Shown piece after piece: positions 43,660-55,540 of a stretch of DNA of 64,000 nucleotides (position 1 is its first letter; every line of letters starts with the position of its first letter). Source of the stretch: Mesorhabditis belari (Eukaryota > Nematoda > Chromadorea > Rhabditida > Rhabditidae); the NCBI GenBank assembly GCA_958450365.1, contig CAUEEP010000911.1, positions 62,001 through 126,000 on the forward strand. Reading direction: 5' to 3'. Below the pieces are notes generated by a model. It searched no databases, had not been told where the DNA came from, and saw only the letters and a list, made by a program, of their open reading frames with translations. The translations under genes and the position numbers were made by a program.

Positions 43660-45100
43660 GTGCCAGATGGCGCACAAAGAACACCTCGCCCGTGAACACC
43701 TTGCTTTTGTAGATAGGGATCGCACAAAAAGAAACTGTAAATTCAGCTGTAAATTTGTACTCGGGGGTTTTCGAGGTCGGTGAATTGAGTGGTGGCGTTT
43801 ATCTTGCTTTATCTTGGATTTTTGGTGATTTTAAAATTTTGCGAAACAAACTTTAGTTCAAATTCAGCTGTAAATTTTCAAAAGAATTAGAATAAAAAGT
43901 CGAGTGGTGAAGTTTTGAAAGAAGTTAGTGTCTGTGAGAATTGAGAAGGTTTTCCGGACTCAACGAGAATTTTGAGCGACAACGGTCATTACGCGGTAAA
44001 TCTTAGCTCAATAGTTTCTTTTTGTGCCATCTACAAAAGCAAAAAGTCCCTATCAAAATGATTGGGTGGTGTCCTTTGGGCGTCCTCGTCGCTCTCCATC
44101 TGGTGCCTTTATTGACCGTAAAAGAAAAGGGCGCCCAGCGACGGTCACAACTCCAGAGAACATCAACATGATAAGATGCAAGATCAAGAGAAACTCCATG
44201 AGATCAATCAGGTGCTTGGCTAAACAGCCGAGAATCGGACATGAACCAGTTCTAATGATTGATCGAAAGAGGCTTAGGCTTAGGCTTACCAAGTTTTGCA
44301 AGCTCAATTCGAAATGATGCCATGAAAGTGAAAAGACTACAAAAGGCGCGCGTGATGCGACGTCTGGTCGCGGGCCGAGGATTGGACCGAGTGGAGTTCA
44401 CAGATGAAAAGATTTTTACCATCGAACAGCACAACGTTCAAAACCATCGGCAACTCCTCAAGGAAGGTCTGAAGAACACGTTTGCAGCATAAGTTATGGT
44501 TTACCTCCATTTCCCTGCGTCTGGGCCATCGCCATTTCCCTGGCTTTTGGGACAGTTTGTCCCCGAAATGCATCCGATTTGAACCCCCTTGAGAACTCTC
44601 TGCTTCAAGAAAATCTTCTAAATTATCGATTCAAGCACAGTGCCGGGTTTGAAAATCGTATTGGCCCGAACCTGGAATGATATTACTGCGATGGAGTTTT
44701 CGACCCTCATTCGCAACTTACGCAAGAAGTGTATTGAGGCCCAGGGAGGCCATTTTGAGCTTTTGATGTAATTTTTTTCTTTTTCAAGTTTATTTTTGTT
44801 TAAAGTTACTGTTTTGTTGAATTTTCTCCGAGAAAAGTTGTTAGTTTTGATTTTCTTCTCTTCTCACAACATTTGAAAAAATTCCACGTATTTTCTGGTC
44901 ACCTTTGTATTGTATTCCACAGTTTCACGGTCTTATTGGACATTATTATTGATTAATAAGTATACCATGGTTTGATGGTCTTTTTGGACATTGTGTATGT
45001 TATTCATTGATAAATATAATCTTTGCCAACTCTTCAGACAAATTCAGTCGTGTGTTTATTTCCCTGTTTGTCCTTGCTTCTCAACAGACAACCAAAAAGC
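43660..45100 (+). mobile_element. Broken Tc1-like transposon
   Basis: The plus strand has transposase pieces in changing frames: FIDRKRKGRPATVTTPENI (DNA-binding region, about 44109), LDRVEFTDEKIFTIEQH (first catalytic Asp, about 44384), and SDLNPLENSLL (about 44570) where the last acidic residue should be. Stops and frameshifts separate them. About 43670-44060 is an inverted pair of end sequences (TGCTTTTGTAGATAGGGAT against ATCTACAAAAGCAAAAAGTC) placed in front of the transposase. The 3' part is shared with 30360-30545 and 56700-57000. Confidence 0.75.
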
Positions 45101-45129
45101 TGACATTTATTCTGTGTAGAACGAGTAGA

Positions 45130-45840
45130 TCAAAAATGCTTCAATATCTGATATTTTGGCTTGTCTCTTTAGTCTCGTGAAGCAACGACATCGCTCAAGT
45201 GGGATTTTTTAACTTTAGGAGTTGTTGAATTTAAAGTCCATAAGTCACAGAAAAATTGTTCAATGAAAACACTTCTAGGGATAATTTTTGACGTTCTCTC
45301 CAAAAAACATGGTTTCAAAACGATTGGAGCACGGAATCTATATGGAAAAGCGTGTTGAAAAAGTGAACCCTACTTTGCTCGCCTTAAAATCGGTCAAGAA
45401 CTAAAGCGAACCGGAAAATCAACTATGACATCTTATAGATCTCGTTTCAAGCTTTCGGAATCACTATAACACTTATAGACTCCAAACTTATAGTTCTCAA
45501 ATTGGGAAAATGTTTTCGCCCATTGTTGGGGAAAAATCCGGAACTTGATATATAAGTACTGTTTAACGGCACTCTATATAACCGAAACCTTTTTTGATCC
45601 CTTCCATTTTGCCATAGAGAGACACAACTGTACGCAAAAACTTAGCCATAAGCTAACTGTCAGTTTTTACCTTATCCACTGCATCTCTGATCGAACTCAA
45701 CAAATCTCCCAATTCACAAAGTTGGGTCAAAAGCAGTGGATAGTCGATATTACTGGAACATCCAATCAATGATAAAACATGTGGATGATAGTCTATTTTT
45801 TCATGAAATCATGAAAAACATTTTGTGGCTTTTTGTTCCT
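45130..45840. other. Unique spacer
   Basis: No gene recognised. A 75-codon frame at 45545-45772 lacks support. CTCTATATAACCG near 45571 resembles the terminal repeat noted at 36045 but is too short to call. Confidence 0.35.
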
Positions 45841-46549
45841 GAACACTAGCTCTATGCTGCGAGTCGAGCGGCGCTTCTATGTAGGGAGAAAATAGAGGAA
45901 TATGCGGCCAAAGAAGTTGAGCAAATGAGCGCACCAGAAGGGGTTCCAAATTTGAGTACAATTTGAGTACAGTGTTTTGTATTTTGTGACCTGAAGTGTA
46001 AATTATATCGTGGATGATCTGGATTACGGTAGGTTTCGTCGGAAAACCTACTGTAACTGGGAAGAATTTGCATTTAAGGGAAGAATTTGACGACCCTCTT
46101 CATTCTTTGGTCTGTCTAGATCTCGGTGTTTTTAAGATTTAGTCTAGCATGAGGTGCAAGATTTTTTCGTTCGCTCAAATTTTATATTCGCATAGCTTTA
46201 AAACGTTTAAAATTCTAGAATTTCCCCATTTTCTCAACTAAACGCCATTTCTTAATGCAAAATGATTAGAATTTGACAAATCCAGGCTATTTTACGCATG
46301 AGACCCCATCTTAACGCAGCTGACCTCACTCTCACCTTACTAAAATATTAGTTTTTTAATTCATTTGTCTAGATCTCGGTTTTTGTGCTGTTTTTAACAT
46401 TTTTAATACCATATCGTACCAAATCTCACTCAATAATGTAAAAAAAAGATCGATGCAATGGATACACTTGGGTTTTGTTAAATTCCACTAGAATACATGA
46501 TTTTCTGCTTATTTCTTTCGTTTTCTATCTTTCTATGCACTGGAACCGT

Positions 46550-46656
46550 GGAATGGATCACTTTTAGCATTTTAACAAATCTATTATGGGAAATTCATCG
46601 TTCACGCTTTAGAAACAAGCTTTTACTACTGAAAATGCTGAGAGTGATTCATTGCA
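46550..46656. repeat. Upstream inverted repeat of F-box copy 10
   Basis: Arms 46550-46573 and 46632-46656 pair with a few mismatches. Confidence 0.6.
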
Positions 46657-46717
46657 TTGATCTGTTCCTTACAAAGACTAATTCTTTTTATTTACAGGTA
46701 GAAAGGCGCCAATCCAA

Positions 46718-47734
46718 ATGCGAAACCTGACAACGTTTCCAAGCGAACGTCTTTGCTTCGATCTGAAGTTGGAGGTTTTGAAGCAATTGAACGCAAAAGA
46801 TGTGATTGAATTGGTGAAAGTCAATCAAGGATTCCAAGGGATGATCTCGAATCGACCGTTGATCGTTTTTGGACATCATGTGGATGATATTGGATTTGGG
46901 TTTGATCCACACGGAATTGAAGCAATCAACATTAAGAAGCTGAATTCGGAGTCACGTGGGGTCAGTCTGGATGTCATTCGTCATTTTCCTTTCATCAAAA
47001 ACATTCGCTCGTGCAATGAATTGTGGATGGGCGAGGATTATAACAGCCCAATTGACAAGGATCGCGCCGCTTTTCTGAAACAACTTGAGTCAGTGGATTC
47101 ACTCTATTTGGATGGGTGTGCGCCTCAGCACTTGGAGTTGCTTTCTCATTTGTCAATGAAGATCAAGAAATACGCGGGTCTTCCCAGCTTCCTTCAAAAA
47201 GCTCCATCAATAAAAGAGCTTGTTGGGCATTTCATTGAGACTCAACTCAACGAATGTGAAATAGTCAGATTTGGTTGTTTGGATGATGAGGAATTACAGT
47301 TTTACTACAATGCTTTGATAAAGACCCATATCAAATATTTTGATATCGGATGTGACGACGAAAATGCCATCGTTCCAGCCCTGCAAAGGATTGTTAAACA
47401 CGGAATTCCGAGCAAAAACCCCGCAGCGGTTGTGAGTATTTGGGACAATTATGTTGGGAGCGATGTGAAGGATACAATCGTTGTTTTCCTCAAGGGATAT
47501 CCAAGAATGAAACAGATCAAGGGCAAAAAGCGTCAACCATTCGTTGCATTGGCAAACGATCGTTTGAAGGGAAGCGAATATCCCGCTTTGACGATGAGGA
47601 CTCTGTGTTTCCGACGCAATATCGATGCGACGCGAGATTGCATCTACATGTTGTCCTCAAGGGAGTGGAGGAAAAGAGGTGAAATCGGTTTTTTCGCCTT
47701 CTACATCAAGCCAGATGAAATGATCGATCGTTGA
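46718..47734 (+). CDS. F-box-like protein, family copy 10 (displaced start)
   Basis: Intact frame of 338 codons. The usual ATG 5 nt after the acceptor is AAG here, so translation would begin at the family's Met6 (MRNLTTFPSERLCFDLKLE), which leaves the F-box whole. Central blocks, e.g. LELLSHLSMKIKKYAGLPSF and NALIKTHIKYFDIGCDDEN, are complete; the end is FAFYIKPDEMIDR. The same ATG to AAG change is seen in the copies at 6501 and 53264, so it spread by duplication. Confidence 0.78.
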   Translation: MRNLTTFPSERLCFDLKLEVLKQLNAKDVIELVKVNQGFQGMISNRPLIVFGHHVDDIGFGFDPHGIEAINIKKLNSESRGVSLDVIRHFPFIKNIRSCNELWMGEDYNSPIDKDRAAFLKQLESVDSLYLDGCAPQHLELLSHLSMKIKKYAGLPSFLQKAPSIKELVGHFIETQLNECEIVRFGCLDDEELQFYYNALIKTHIKYFDIGCDDENAIVPALQRIVKHGIPSKNPAAVVSIWDNYVGSDVKDTIVVFLKGYPRMKQIKGKKRQPFVALANDRLKGSEYPALTMRTLCFRRNIDATRDCIYMLSSREWRKRGEIGFFAFYIKPDEMIDR

Positions 47735-48406
47735 TGTTTTATTTTGTATTTTGCTGGCTTTACATTGCCTCTGCGTGATTTAAATTCTGTTTTTGCCTTT
47801 AAGCTAGCATTAACTAATCTCAAACTCGGAGATTTATCGAACCGAAATTGAATCTCCGATAATTTGAATTTAGATGTCTGAGATTGAATGTCTGAGCTAG
47901 CATTAACTAATCTTATCAATTTATCAGAGATTTATCAAACCGAAACTTTTAAATTTTGAGGTTAATGCCAGTTTTTCGTGAATCTTTCTTGTTGAGTATT
48001 TATTCTTTCTGGCGAATTTGAATTTGAAATTGAATCTCCGTTAATTTGAATTTAGATGTCTGAGATTGAATTTGTATTTGATTCCCTTCCTTTAGCTATT
48101 TGAATTTGACTTAATTTCTAAACTTCTATACAAAAGTCCAAAACTAAAATGTAATTTCAATTCTTTTCTGTACTTTTATGTTTTCTAAGCCAAAAGCGGC
48201 TCCTTCTATCAATTTACATATTCGGCTCACTTTTTTCATGCACCATGAATAAAAGTATGATTAGTAACGCTGGTTACTCCTGATAAAACTTAATAGGGTT
48301 TTAACCAAAAATAGGGTTTTCTGGGGAAAATGCCTGAATACCAATCATTTCTTCACCGAATCATTCTTTCTTTCCGCTTCGCCTTCTTCGTTTCGAGTTA
48401 GAAACG

Positions 48407-48560
48407 TTTGAAGGGAAGTAATCTTGATCTTGATCCCAGTTTGATGGAAACTGTGTGTTTCCAACGAAATATCAATGCGTCGCGAGATTGCATCTACATG
48501 TTGTCCTTTGATGGATTCCTCGCCTTCTACATCAACCCGACCGAAATGATCGATCATTGA
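48407..48560 (+). pseudogene. F-box-like family C-terminal fragment
   Basis: About 50 codons remain, including CFQRNINASRDCIYMLSF and FLAFYINPTEMIDH plus the shared 3' flank with its own poly(A)-type sequence (about 48870). It sits in the flank of copy 10. Confidence 0.75.
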
Positions 48561-49199
48561 TGTTTTATTGCTATATTTTGCTGACTTTACAGTTTCTTTG
48601 CGTGATTTAAATCCTGTTTTTGCCTTTAAGCTAGCACTAGTAATTTGAATTTGAATTTGAATTTGAATTTAGATGTCTGAAATTGAATTTGTATTTAACT
48701 CCCTTCCCTAAGATATTTGAATTAGACTTAATTTCGAAACTTTCTTTGCAAAATTGCAAAACTAAAATATAATTTCAATTCTTTTCTGTACGTTTATGTT
48801 TTCTGAGCCAAAAGCAGCTCCTTCTATGTATTTACATATTCGGCTCACTGTTTTCATTCACCATGAATAAAGTATGATTCTTAAAGTTTGTTACTCCTGT
48901 TTGAAATGAATATGTAAAGCCAAAAATAAGGTTTTCGTTGGAAATGCCCTAATACCAATCGTTTCTTCACCGAGTGATTATTTTTCCCGCTTTTCCTTCT
49001 TCGTTGCGAGTCAGACATCGCTGAAAAAAAGGCTTATCTAATCTGTTCATTTTATATCGGTATTCTTTTGGGTTTTATGCATCAGTAATAAGTTAAATTC
49101 TGTTGTTTTGTTAAATTTAAAGTTAAATTCTGTCCGGAATTGAGCCCAGGAAAAGCGGATTTGAAGTTTGGACGACCTTGAACGGTAAAATTTATTCTG

Positions 49200-49710
49200 C
49201 GTGATCCAGAATTGAGCTTAGAAAATGAATTCTGAAAATTTGGACAGTGTTGATCAATTTATCAACGTCAATGTGTTCTGTGCGTTCCAAAATTGGCAAC
49301 CCATCTTCAAATTGGGAGATTCAATGAAACATTTTGGAAGCCCCAAAGGCCCGAAGGAGCGGTGAGCGACTGAGCCCTGAGACCTGAGAAAAAAAAAATA
49401 GCTTTTGAAACAAAGCCAAAATTTGTACGTTTTTTTCCAGAAAACTGTACATTTTCGATTCCCAACTCTGCCACAGTACATTTCCAACTTTGAGCCGTTT
49501 TCCTTATTTGTCATCGCGCGAAAACGTGTCTATGGAGCGTCGCATTTGTCGACGCCATCGTCAGAATATCATGTTTCATCGTGAGATCTCATCGTTGCTT
49601 GCTCTGGTTCTCACCAAACGTTGTTTGTTCTGGCTGCATGTTTTGTGCAAAGTTTTTTTCCATTTCATAACTTATTAGAATGCGAATTATGTAATACTTT
49701 AGATTTGCTT
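49200..49710. repeat. Modules R4 and R1, partial copies
   Basis: R4 is inverted (49200-49380), followed by R1 (49400-49710). Neither carries an intact frame. Confidence 0.45.
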
Positions 49711-49789
49711 CATCGAATCATTCTTTCTTTCCGCGAAACGAGATCTATAAGATGGCATAGTTGATTTTCCGGTTTGCTTTAGTTTTGGA

Positions 49790-49915
49790 CCTTACGTGCA
49801 CGGCCTTCCCCAGTTAGCGTCGGCCGAGACCAAAATTCCATCGCGTTATATAGAGCTTTCTACTAAATAGAGTTTCGTTATAGAGAGAGAGAGTCGACTG
49901 TATAAACAACAGTTT
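49790..49915. mobile_element. Terminal repeat beside mariner, second copy
   Basis: Reverse complement of 36045-36150 in essence: CCCCAGTTAGCGTCGGCCGA and GAGAGAGAGTCGACTGTA. Confidence 0.45.
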
Positions 49916-49937
49916 TGAACTGTGCTTTAGTATTGTA

Positions 49938-50473
49938 TTAGATTGGCAATCATGAAACCTCGACACAACTTTTTGGGGGGTTTTTTCCTTTTTTGTTCTT
50001 CGATTTTCGCTAACACATTTTACTTATTTTCATCTTTTATTCTTTCTCGAGTTTTTGGCTTTTATTCTTTGGTAATTTTCTTTTTTTAGAAACAGCACAG
50101 CAAGATTAGGATTCGAGTGTGCACGTTATACGACTTCAAACAATGCAATGAATTTCCGCGAATGCAATTAATTTCCGCGGGAATGTCATCAAACGATCAC
50201 TAGTGCTTTTGGTAGCTCTGATATTTCCGAAACTCAAGTTCGCACATGGTTTCAACGATTTCGAGATGAGGACTTGAAAGACAAGGAACGAGGACATCCC
50301 TCCGGAATCGTCAACGACGACGAACTACGCCAAACTGTCGAGAATGATCCAACCTTTTCCACACGAGAGCTTGGTGTAATTTTCAACGTTAGTCATACTG
50401 CAATTGGAAAGCACTTGCACGCAATGCGGAAGTCGAGCTGCTGTAGAAAATGGATCCATAAATATACGCCTGC
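49938..50473 (+). mobile_element. Truncated mariner fused to the zinc-finger-like exon
   Basis: Starts with TTAGATTGGCAATCATGAAA after a TA, one mismatch from the 34855 end. It encodes the N-terminal DNA-binding half (DISETQVRTWFQRFRDED; STRELGVIFNVSHTAIGKHL) up to CRKWIHK, then joins at about 50473 to the HDNAGVEVDEA part of the exon seen at 9137-9290. The other end and catalytic domain are missing. The identical junction occurs inverted near 60605. Confidence 0.75.
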
Positions 50474-50879
50474 GCCACGATAATGCGGGAGTCGAAGTGG
50501 ACGAAGCGTGAGTACCAAAAGATCCATTTGATCTGGGGCCTTTCGAATCGATGGTGTTTAGATCGAATGGATGTAAACACCAAAATCCAGGATCTTCAGA
50601 GTTATTAGGTTCGGTTTTACACCGAGATTTTTGGTTTAATCTTCGATTTTTGAAAATTCGATTTCCTTCGGTTTAGGCAGAAATTTCCGATTTTTCGGTG
50701 CCGCATAAAAATTTTTTTTGGTTTGACTCATTAAAAAAATGTCGATTTTTAATGTGAAATCTGTGCCAAATCCTAAATTTCGATTCGGTTCTTTGTAAGC
50801 CGAAAAGCGAACCAAACGGAAAGGAAAGTTCAAGTGGATCTAAAATGTTCGGTGGAATATGAAAAATGCCAAAAGCCGA

Positions 50880-51172
50880 AAGATCTAAAATGTCAATGCA
50901 AATATATAATCTACCTTCTCTTAATAATCATATAAGAATGATACTTTATTCAGATGATAAAGTGACACTCAATAAATAAATCATAGAGAAATGCACAGCG
51001 ACGCATAAATGTAGATACAAAAGAAAGATACGAAGATACTAAATTTAGTGAATATGCAAATAATCGGATTACCTATGCTAGATGGTCGTTAGATCTAGAG
51101 CATCGATTTATTTCTTGAAAATGAAAAGTGACTGAATTTCTCGTATTTCATTTGGGAGCAAGTTCCAGAACA
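50880..51172 (-). mobile_element. Non-LTR retrotransposon 3' end, fragment 3
   Basis: Inverted copy of the 3' UTR and last codons (TAATCGGATTACCTATGCTA, TTTCTCGTATTTCATTTGGG). It abuts the R2 module at about 51175. Confidence 0.6.
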
Positions 51173-51174
51173 GT

Positions 51175-51430
51175 TTGATCCCTTTCCTTCAGTGTAAAAC
51201 AGGTTGGACGAATTTTGAAACCGATTCAGAGATGGTTAGAACCCGGAAGAGGCGGCAAACTTTGCAGATCGATTAGGTCGTCCGGACTGTCACAAATCAC
51301 CAATACACTCGGAGGTAGATTCTGACAGATGCGTTAATCAAAGCCTAAAAAGGTTCGTACACGAACAAACTTGGGATCTGAGCTGCCCATCGAACAACCA
51401 ATAAAGTATCTAAACAAGTTTGGGTCAGTC
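51175..51430 (-). repeat. Modules R2 and R3, partial copies
   Basis: R2 (51175-51300) and R3 (51303-51430) in minus orientation, both truncated. Confidence 0.45.
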
Positions 51431-51589
51431 CATGTAGATGTAGATGGCACAAGAAGAAACTATTGAGCTCTCAAAGTCTAAAAATCCCAAATCTTTTCAG
51501 TGATTGTCGGATCGTGAAGCTGAGCGGGCACATTTCTTCAATGTTTACTGTATATTGCTCCAAACGCTAGTTGAGGTGGATCCATTGAT

Positions 51590-51840
51590 GGCTCCTAGAG
51601 TCGAGTTTGAATCTGTCCAAAACAAACTCAGGGCAAATCACAAAACTGGGTAAAACAAACCATGATAAACATAAGCGCTTCTATTTTTTATGCAGAAAAT
51701 TGCTTTTATTAGAGGCTGCTCTCCTATTTCTTGATGAGTAAAAATTGACGATGACAAATTTGGCCTAACTTCAACCCATGATTTAGAGCCATTTTTGTAA
51801 TCAATTTTGAAAGCTTTTTAAAGGCTTAAAAAGAGCCTTA
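51590..51840. repeat. Module R6 copy
   Basis: Inverted match to 4520-4780. Confidence 0.45.
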
Positions 51841-51959
51841 TTTTTAGCTATCCAAATGTTATTTAGAATTTAGAATTGCCGAACTTTAGAATGATCAAAA
51901 CGTGGGTTAAAGTCAACCTAAATTTGTTTGTTGTTGAAAAGTCCAAACGTTTAAAGTTG

Positions 51960-52510
51960 TCTGAATTTTATTGCCTAAATGATCTTAAGGTCGACGATAT
52001 TTAATTGCCTAGATACCCTCCAAAAGTTTCCCAACTTTTCTGGCCAAACTTGGAGATCCACGTTGCAGCCAAAGTCAAGATTCGGATAGATGCGCTCATC
52101 AATGCCATCAATCAAAGAACAGACTTGAAATCTGAGCGGCCAAAGTCGAAGATTTCCAGCGCCGTTTGCTTTTCCAAGATTGGAGGTGGGTTGTTTCATG
52201 AGCGATACTTATTTCTAATGCATTTTTGAAGGACGAAAATCAAATGATGGCTTCACGAGGAAGCTTGGAAAGACTACCAAAAAGTGTTGAAAGAAACCCA
52301 CTCTCTTGCAGCTGTCGACCTCAGCAAAATCATTCGCCAACACGAACAAAAGCTCGAACGGACCAAAAATTTGGCTTTATTGAGCAATTGGTGGACCTGA
52401 ATTTAAGGTTAAATTCTCGAAACAAAAGGCTAGCTTCGCTGAAACTTGTGCATTGCTACGTTTGTCGGAGAGCAAAGTACGTGCTCAGCATAAATTGCCG
52501 CAGTCAGGCA
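51960..52510 (+). repeat. Dispersed module R5 with a partly conserved frame
   Basis: Related copies lie at about 55260-55400, 58880-59460(-), 61700-62150 and 63880-64000. On the plus strand here the frame EAWKDYQKVLKETHSLAAVD continues LSKIIRQHEQKLERTKN; the copy at 61980 reads EAWNDYYEALKESDFLAAAD and the 59.2 kb copy has KALKETDSLAAADLSKII. The substitutions are those of a helical coding sequence. The protein is not recognised. Confidence 0.4.
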
Positions 52511-52519
52511 GCTTAAAAG

Positions 52520-52800
52520 CGATTCACTAAGAACAACTTAATATAAAATGAAGAATTGCTTAACAACAAACACGTCAAATTAACAAACACAATCACAACA
52601 AACAACGCTGAAACCCATACACTCGTTTGGTAGATTCTGACAGATGCGTTAATCAATGCCTAAAAAGGTTCGTACCAGAACAAACTTCGGATCTGAGATG
52701 CCGATCGACCCACCAATAAGGTATCTAAACAAGATTGCGTCAATCAATTCCGTCAACAACGAATTTGGAGTTCGAACAACAGTATCCAAACAAGTAAAAA
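52520..52800 (-). repeat. Module R3 copy
   Basis: Close match to 58600-58880 in inverted orientation and to 43100-43340. Confidence 0.45.
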
Positions 52801-53263
52801 AATGAAAGCTATTTGAACCGCGAAATTTAGATTTTCTTCTGGGTTTCGAGAAGTTAACCTTAATGTGAAAAAAGTAAAAGAAAAAACGTTGAAGAACTGA
52901 AACAATGGAAAGAGATGCAAAACGTGGGTATTGGGTTTGACAAAAATCATACTTTATTCAGGGCGCGTGAAAAAAGTGAGCAAAATATGGAAACACATAA
53001 AAGGAGCCGCTTTTGGCTTAGAAGACATAAACGTACAGAAAAGAATTGAAACTATTTTTTAATTTCGGACTTTTGTAAGAAGTTTAGAAATTGAGTCAAA
53101 TTCAAATATCTTAGGGAAGGGAATTAAATACAAATTCACGGGGATCAAATTTCGGTTTAATAAATCTCCGAGTTTGAGTTTAGTTAATGCTAGCTTAAAG
53201 GCAGAAACAGAAGTTAAACCACGCAAAGACACTGTAAGGCCAGCAAAATATCGCAATAAAACA

Positions 53264-54295
53264 TCAATAATCGATTACTTCATCTGACTTGATGTAGAAG
53301 GCGAAAAAATAGATGTAACTTGCTGGACTCTTCTTCCTTGAGGAGAACAACATGTAGATGCAATCTCGCGTCGCATTGATATTTCGTCGGAATAACAGAG
53401 CTTTCACCATCAAAGCGGCATTTCCGCTTCCCTTCCAACGATTGTTTGCCAATGCAATCAATGGTTGACGATTTTTTCCGTTGATTTGTTTCATTCCTGG
53501 ATATCCCTTGAGAAAAACAACGATTGTAGCCTTCATATCGTGCGTAAAATCGTAATCCCAAACTCTCACCACCGCTGCGGGGTTTTTGCTCGGAATTCCG
53601 TGGCTAACAATCCTTTGAATGGCTGGAACGATGACATTTTCGTCGTAACATCCGATATCAAAATATTTGATGTGGGTCTTTATCAAAGCATTGTAGTAAA
53701 ACTGAAAGTCATCATCATGGTCACAATCAAATCCGACTCTTTCACATTCGCTGAGGTGAATCTCAATAAAATGTCCAACAAGGTCTTTTATTGATGGAGC
53801 TTCTTGAAGGAGGCTGGGAAGTTCCGCGATTCTCTTGATCTTCATTGACAAATGAGAAAGCAACTCCAGGTGCTCAGGCGGACATTCACCCAAATTGAGT
53901 GAATCCACTGCCTCAAGTTGTCTCAGAAAAGCGGCGTGATCTTTGTCGATTGGGCTGTCGTAATCCTCGCCCACACACAATTCATTGCACGATCGAATGT
54001 TTTTGATGAAAGGAAGATGACGAATCACATCCAGACTGACCTCAAGTGACTCTGAATTCAGCTTCTTGATGTTGATTGCTTCAATTCCATGTGAATCAAA
54101 TCCAAATTCAAACTGATGGACGTGATGTCCAAAAGCTATCCATGGTCGACTCGAAATCATCCCTTGGAATCCTTGATTGACTTTCACCAATTCAATCACA
54201 TTTCTTGCGTCCAATTGCTCCAAAACCTCCAACTTCAGATCAAAGCAAAGACGTTCGATTGGAAATGTTGTCATATTCCACATCATCATTGGCAT
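53264..54295 (-). CDS. F-box-like protein, family copy 12
   Basis: Intact frame of 343 codons, beginning MPMMMWNMTTFPIERLCFDL. As in copy 10, the first family ATG is AAG, so this downstream Met is used. F-box residues about 12-52. Blocks LELLSHLSMKIKRIAELPSL, NALIKTHIKYFDIGCYDENV and AIQRIVSHGIPSKNPAAVV are present; the end carries the longer form (FSSRKKSPASYIYFFAFYIK). The acceptor has changed to CCTGAAAAT-type context (TTTTCAGG on the minus strand), still with an AG. Confidence 0.78.
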   Translation of the reverse strand: MPMMMWNMTTFPIERLCFDLKLEVLEQLDARNVIELVKVNQGFQGMISSRPWIAFGHHVHQFEFGFDSHGIEAINIKKLNSESLEVSLDVIRHLPFIKNIRSCNELCVGEDYDSPIDKDHAAFLRQLEAVDSLNLGECPPEHLELLSHLSMKIKRIAELPSLLQEAPSIKDLVGHFIEIHLSECERVGFDCDHDDDFQFYYNALIKTHIKYFDIGCYDENVIVPAIQRIVSHGIPSKNPAAVVRVWDYDFTHDMKATIVVFLKGYPGMKQINGKNRQPLIALANNRWKGSGNAALMVKALLFRRNINATRDCIYMLFSSRKKSPASYIYFFAFYIKSDEVIDY

Positions 54296-54356
54296 CTTGA
54301 TTGGCGCCTTTTTACCTGAAAATAGAAAGAATTAGTCTATGTAAGGAACAGATCGA

Positions 54357-54500
54357 TGCAATGGATCACTTTCAGCATTTTCAATAGTAAAAGCCTGTTT
54401 TCTAAAGCGTGAATGATGAACTTCCAATAAAAGATTTGTTAAAATGCGAAAATTGATTGCAATTCATTCATTCAATGATTCATTGCAAGCGTCTAGCACC
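54357..54500. repeat. Upstream inverted repeat of F-box copy 12, disrupted
   Basis: The inner arm (54357-54381) is intact; the outer one is expanded by an ATTCATTCATTCAATGATTC stretch and no longer pairs fully. Confidence 0.5.
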
Positions 54501-55029
54501 GAATAGAAAAGATAGAAAACGAAAGAAATACGCATAAAATCATGTGTTCTAGTGGCATTTTAACAAAAACCGAAGTCTATTTTTTACATTATTGCGTGAA
54601 ATTTGGCACGGCATGCTATTAAAATGTTAACAACAGCACAAAAACTAGACAAATGAATTAAAAAGCTAATATTTTAAACAGGCGAGGTGCTTTAAGATGG
54701 AATTTATGCTTAAAATATGCTCAATTCGTCAAATTCTAATCATTTTGCATTAAGAAATGGGGTTTAGCTGAAAAAATGGGAAATTCTAGAATTCTAAAGA
54801 TTTTAAAGCTTTGCGAATATGAAATTGAAAAGAATGAGAAGATTTCTCCAACCGCTTTAAATATTTAGCTTATTAATTGAATATCTTAATTTGAATAGGA
54901 TCACCCTCAAAGGCGTGTGCCAGAGGCGGGACTATTACGCGGCCGCACAAAGAACAACGCTCCTGTCATTTTGAGAGGGATTTTACTTTTGCTTTGTAGA
55001 TAGGTGCTCGCACCCGTTAGAGAGATCCA

Positions 55030-55075
55030 ATTGATGATTTAGAGTCGACCATCGATCGTTTTTGGACATCATGTT
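55030..55075 (+). pseudogene. Very short F-box family remnant
   Basis: About 45 nt coding for SRPSIVFGHH, next to a Tc1-like end remnant (54940-55010). Confidence 0.6.
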
Positions 55076-55259
55076 AGGCTAAATGTGTGCCCCTCCCCGG
55101 ATACTCCACAATTGTCTTTGATTTCCTCGTCTTCATCAAGTTTAAACGATAATAAACTTTAGCAATGATTTTTAACAGTTCATGCAAGAACCTAAGAAAG
55201 GATCTTCGTTAAACGATTGGATGCTAAAATATATAATATCAAACGTAAAACGTTGTGAG

Positions 55260-55400
55260 AATTTTATTGCATAAATTATTTTAAGGTCAATTTAATTACA
55301 AGGTACCGTCCAAAAGTTCCCCGACTTTTCTGGTCAACCTTGGAGATCCACGTTGCGGTCAAAGTCGAAGATTTCCACCGCCGCTTGAGCAATGGCAAAT
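55260..55400. repeat. Module R5, short copy
   Basis: Matches part of 51960-52150 (CTTGGAGATCCACGTTGC). Confidence 0.45.
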
Positions 55401-55447
55401 TTTAATCGAAACTCAATGCTTATTTTGAGAACACTTTCAAACATGTT

Positions 55448-55540
55448 TGTGCTTATTGGTTATGTTATTGCTTATTGGTTATGTTATTGCTTATTGGTTA
55501 TGTTATTGCTTATTGGTTATGTTATTGCTTATTGGTTATT
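55448..55540. repeat. 19-bp tandem repeat
   Basis: ATTGCTTATTGGTTATGTT repeated almost perfectly between four and five times. Nothing else in the 55080-55990 stretch is supported. Confidence 0.9.
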
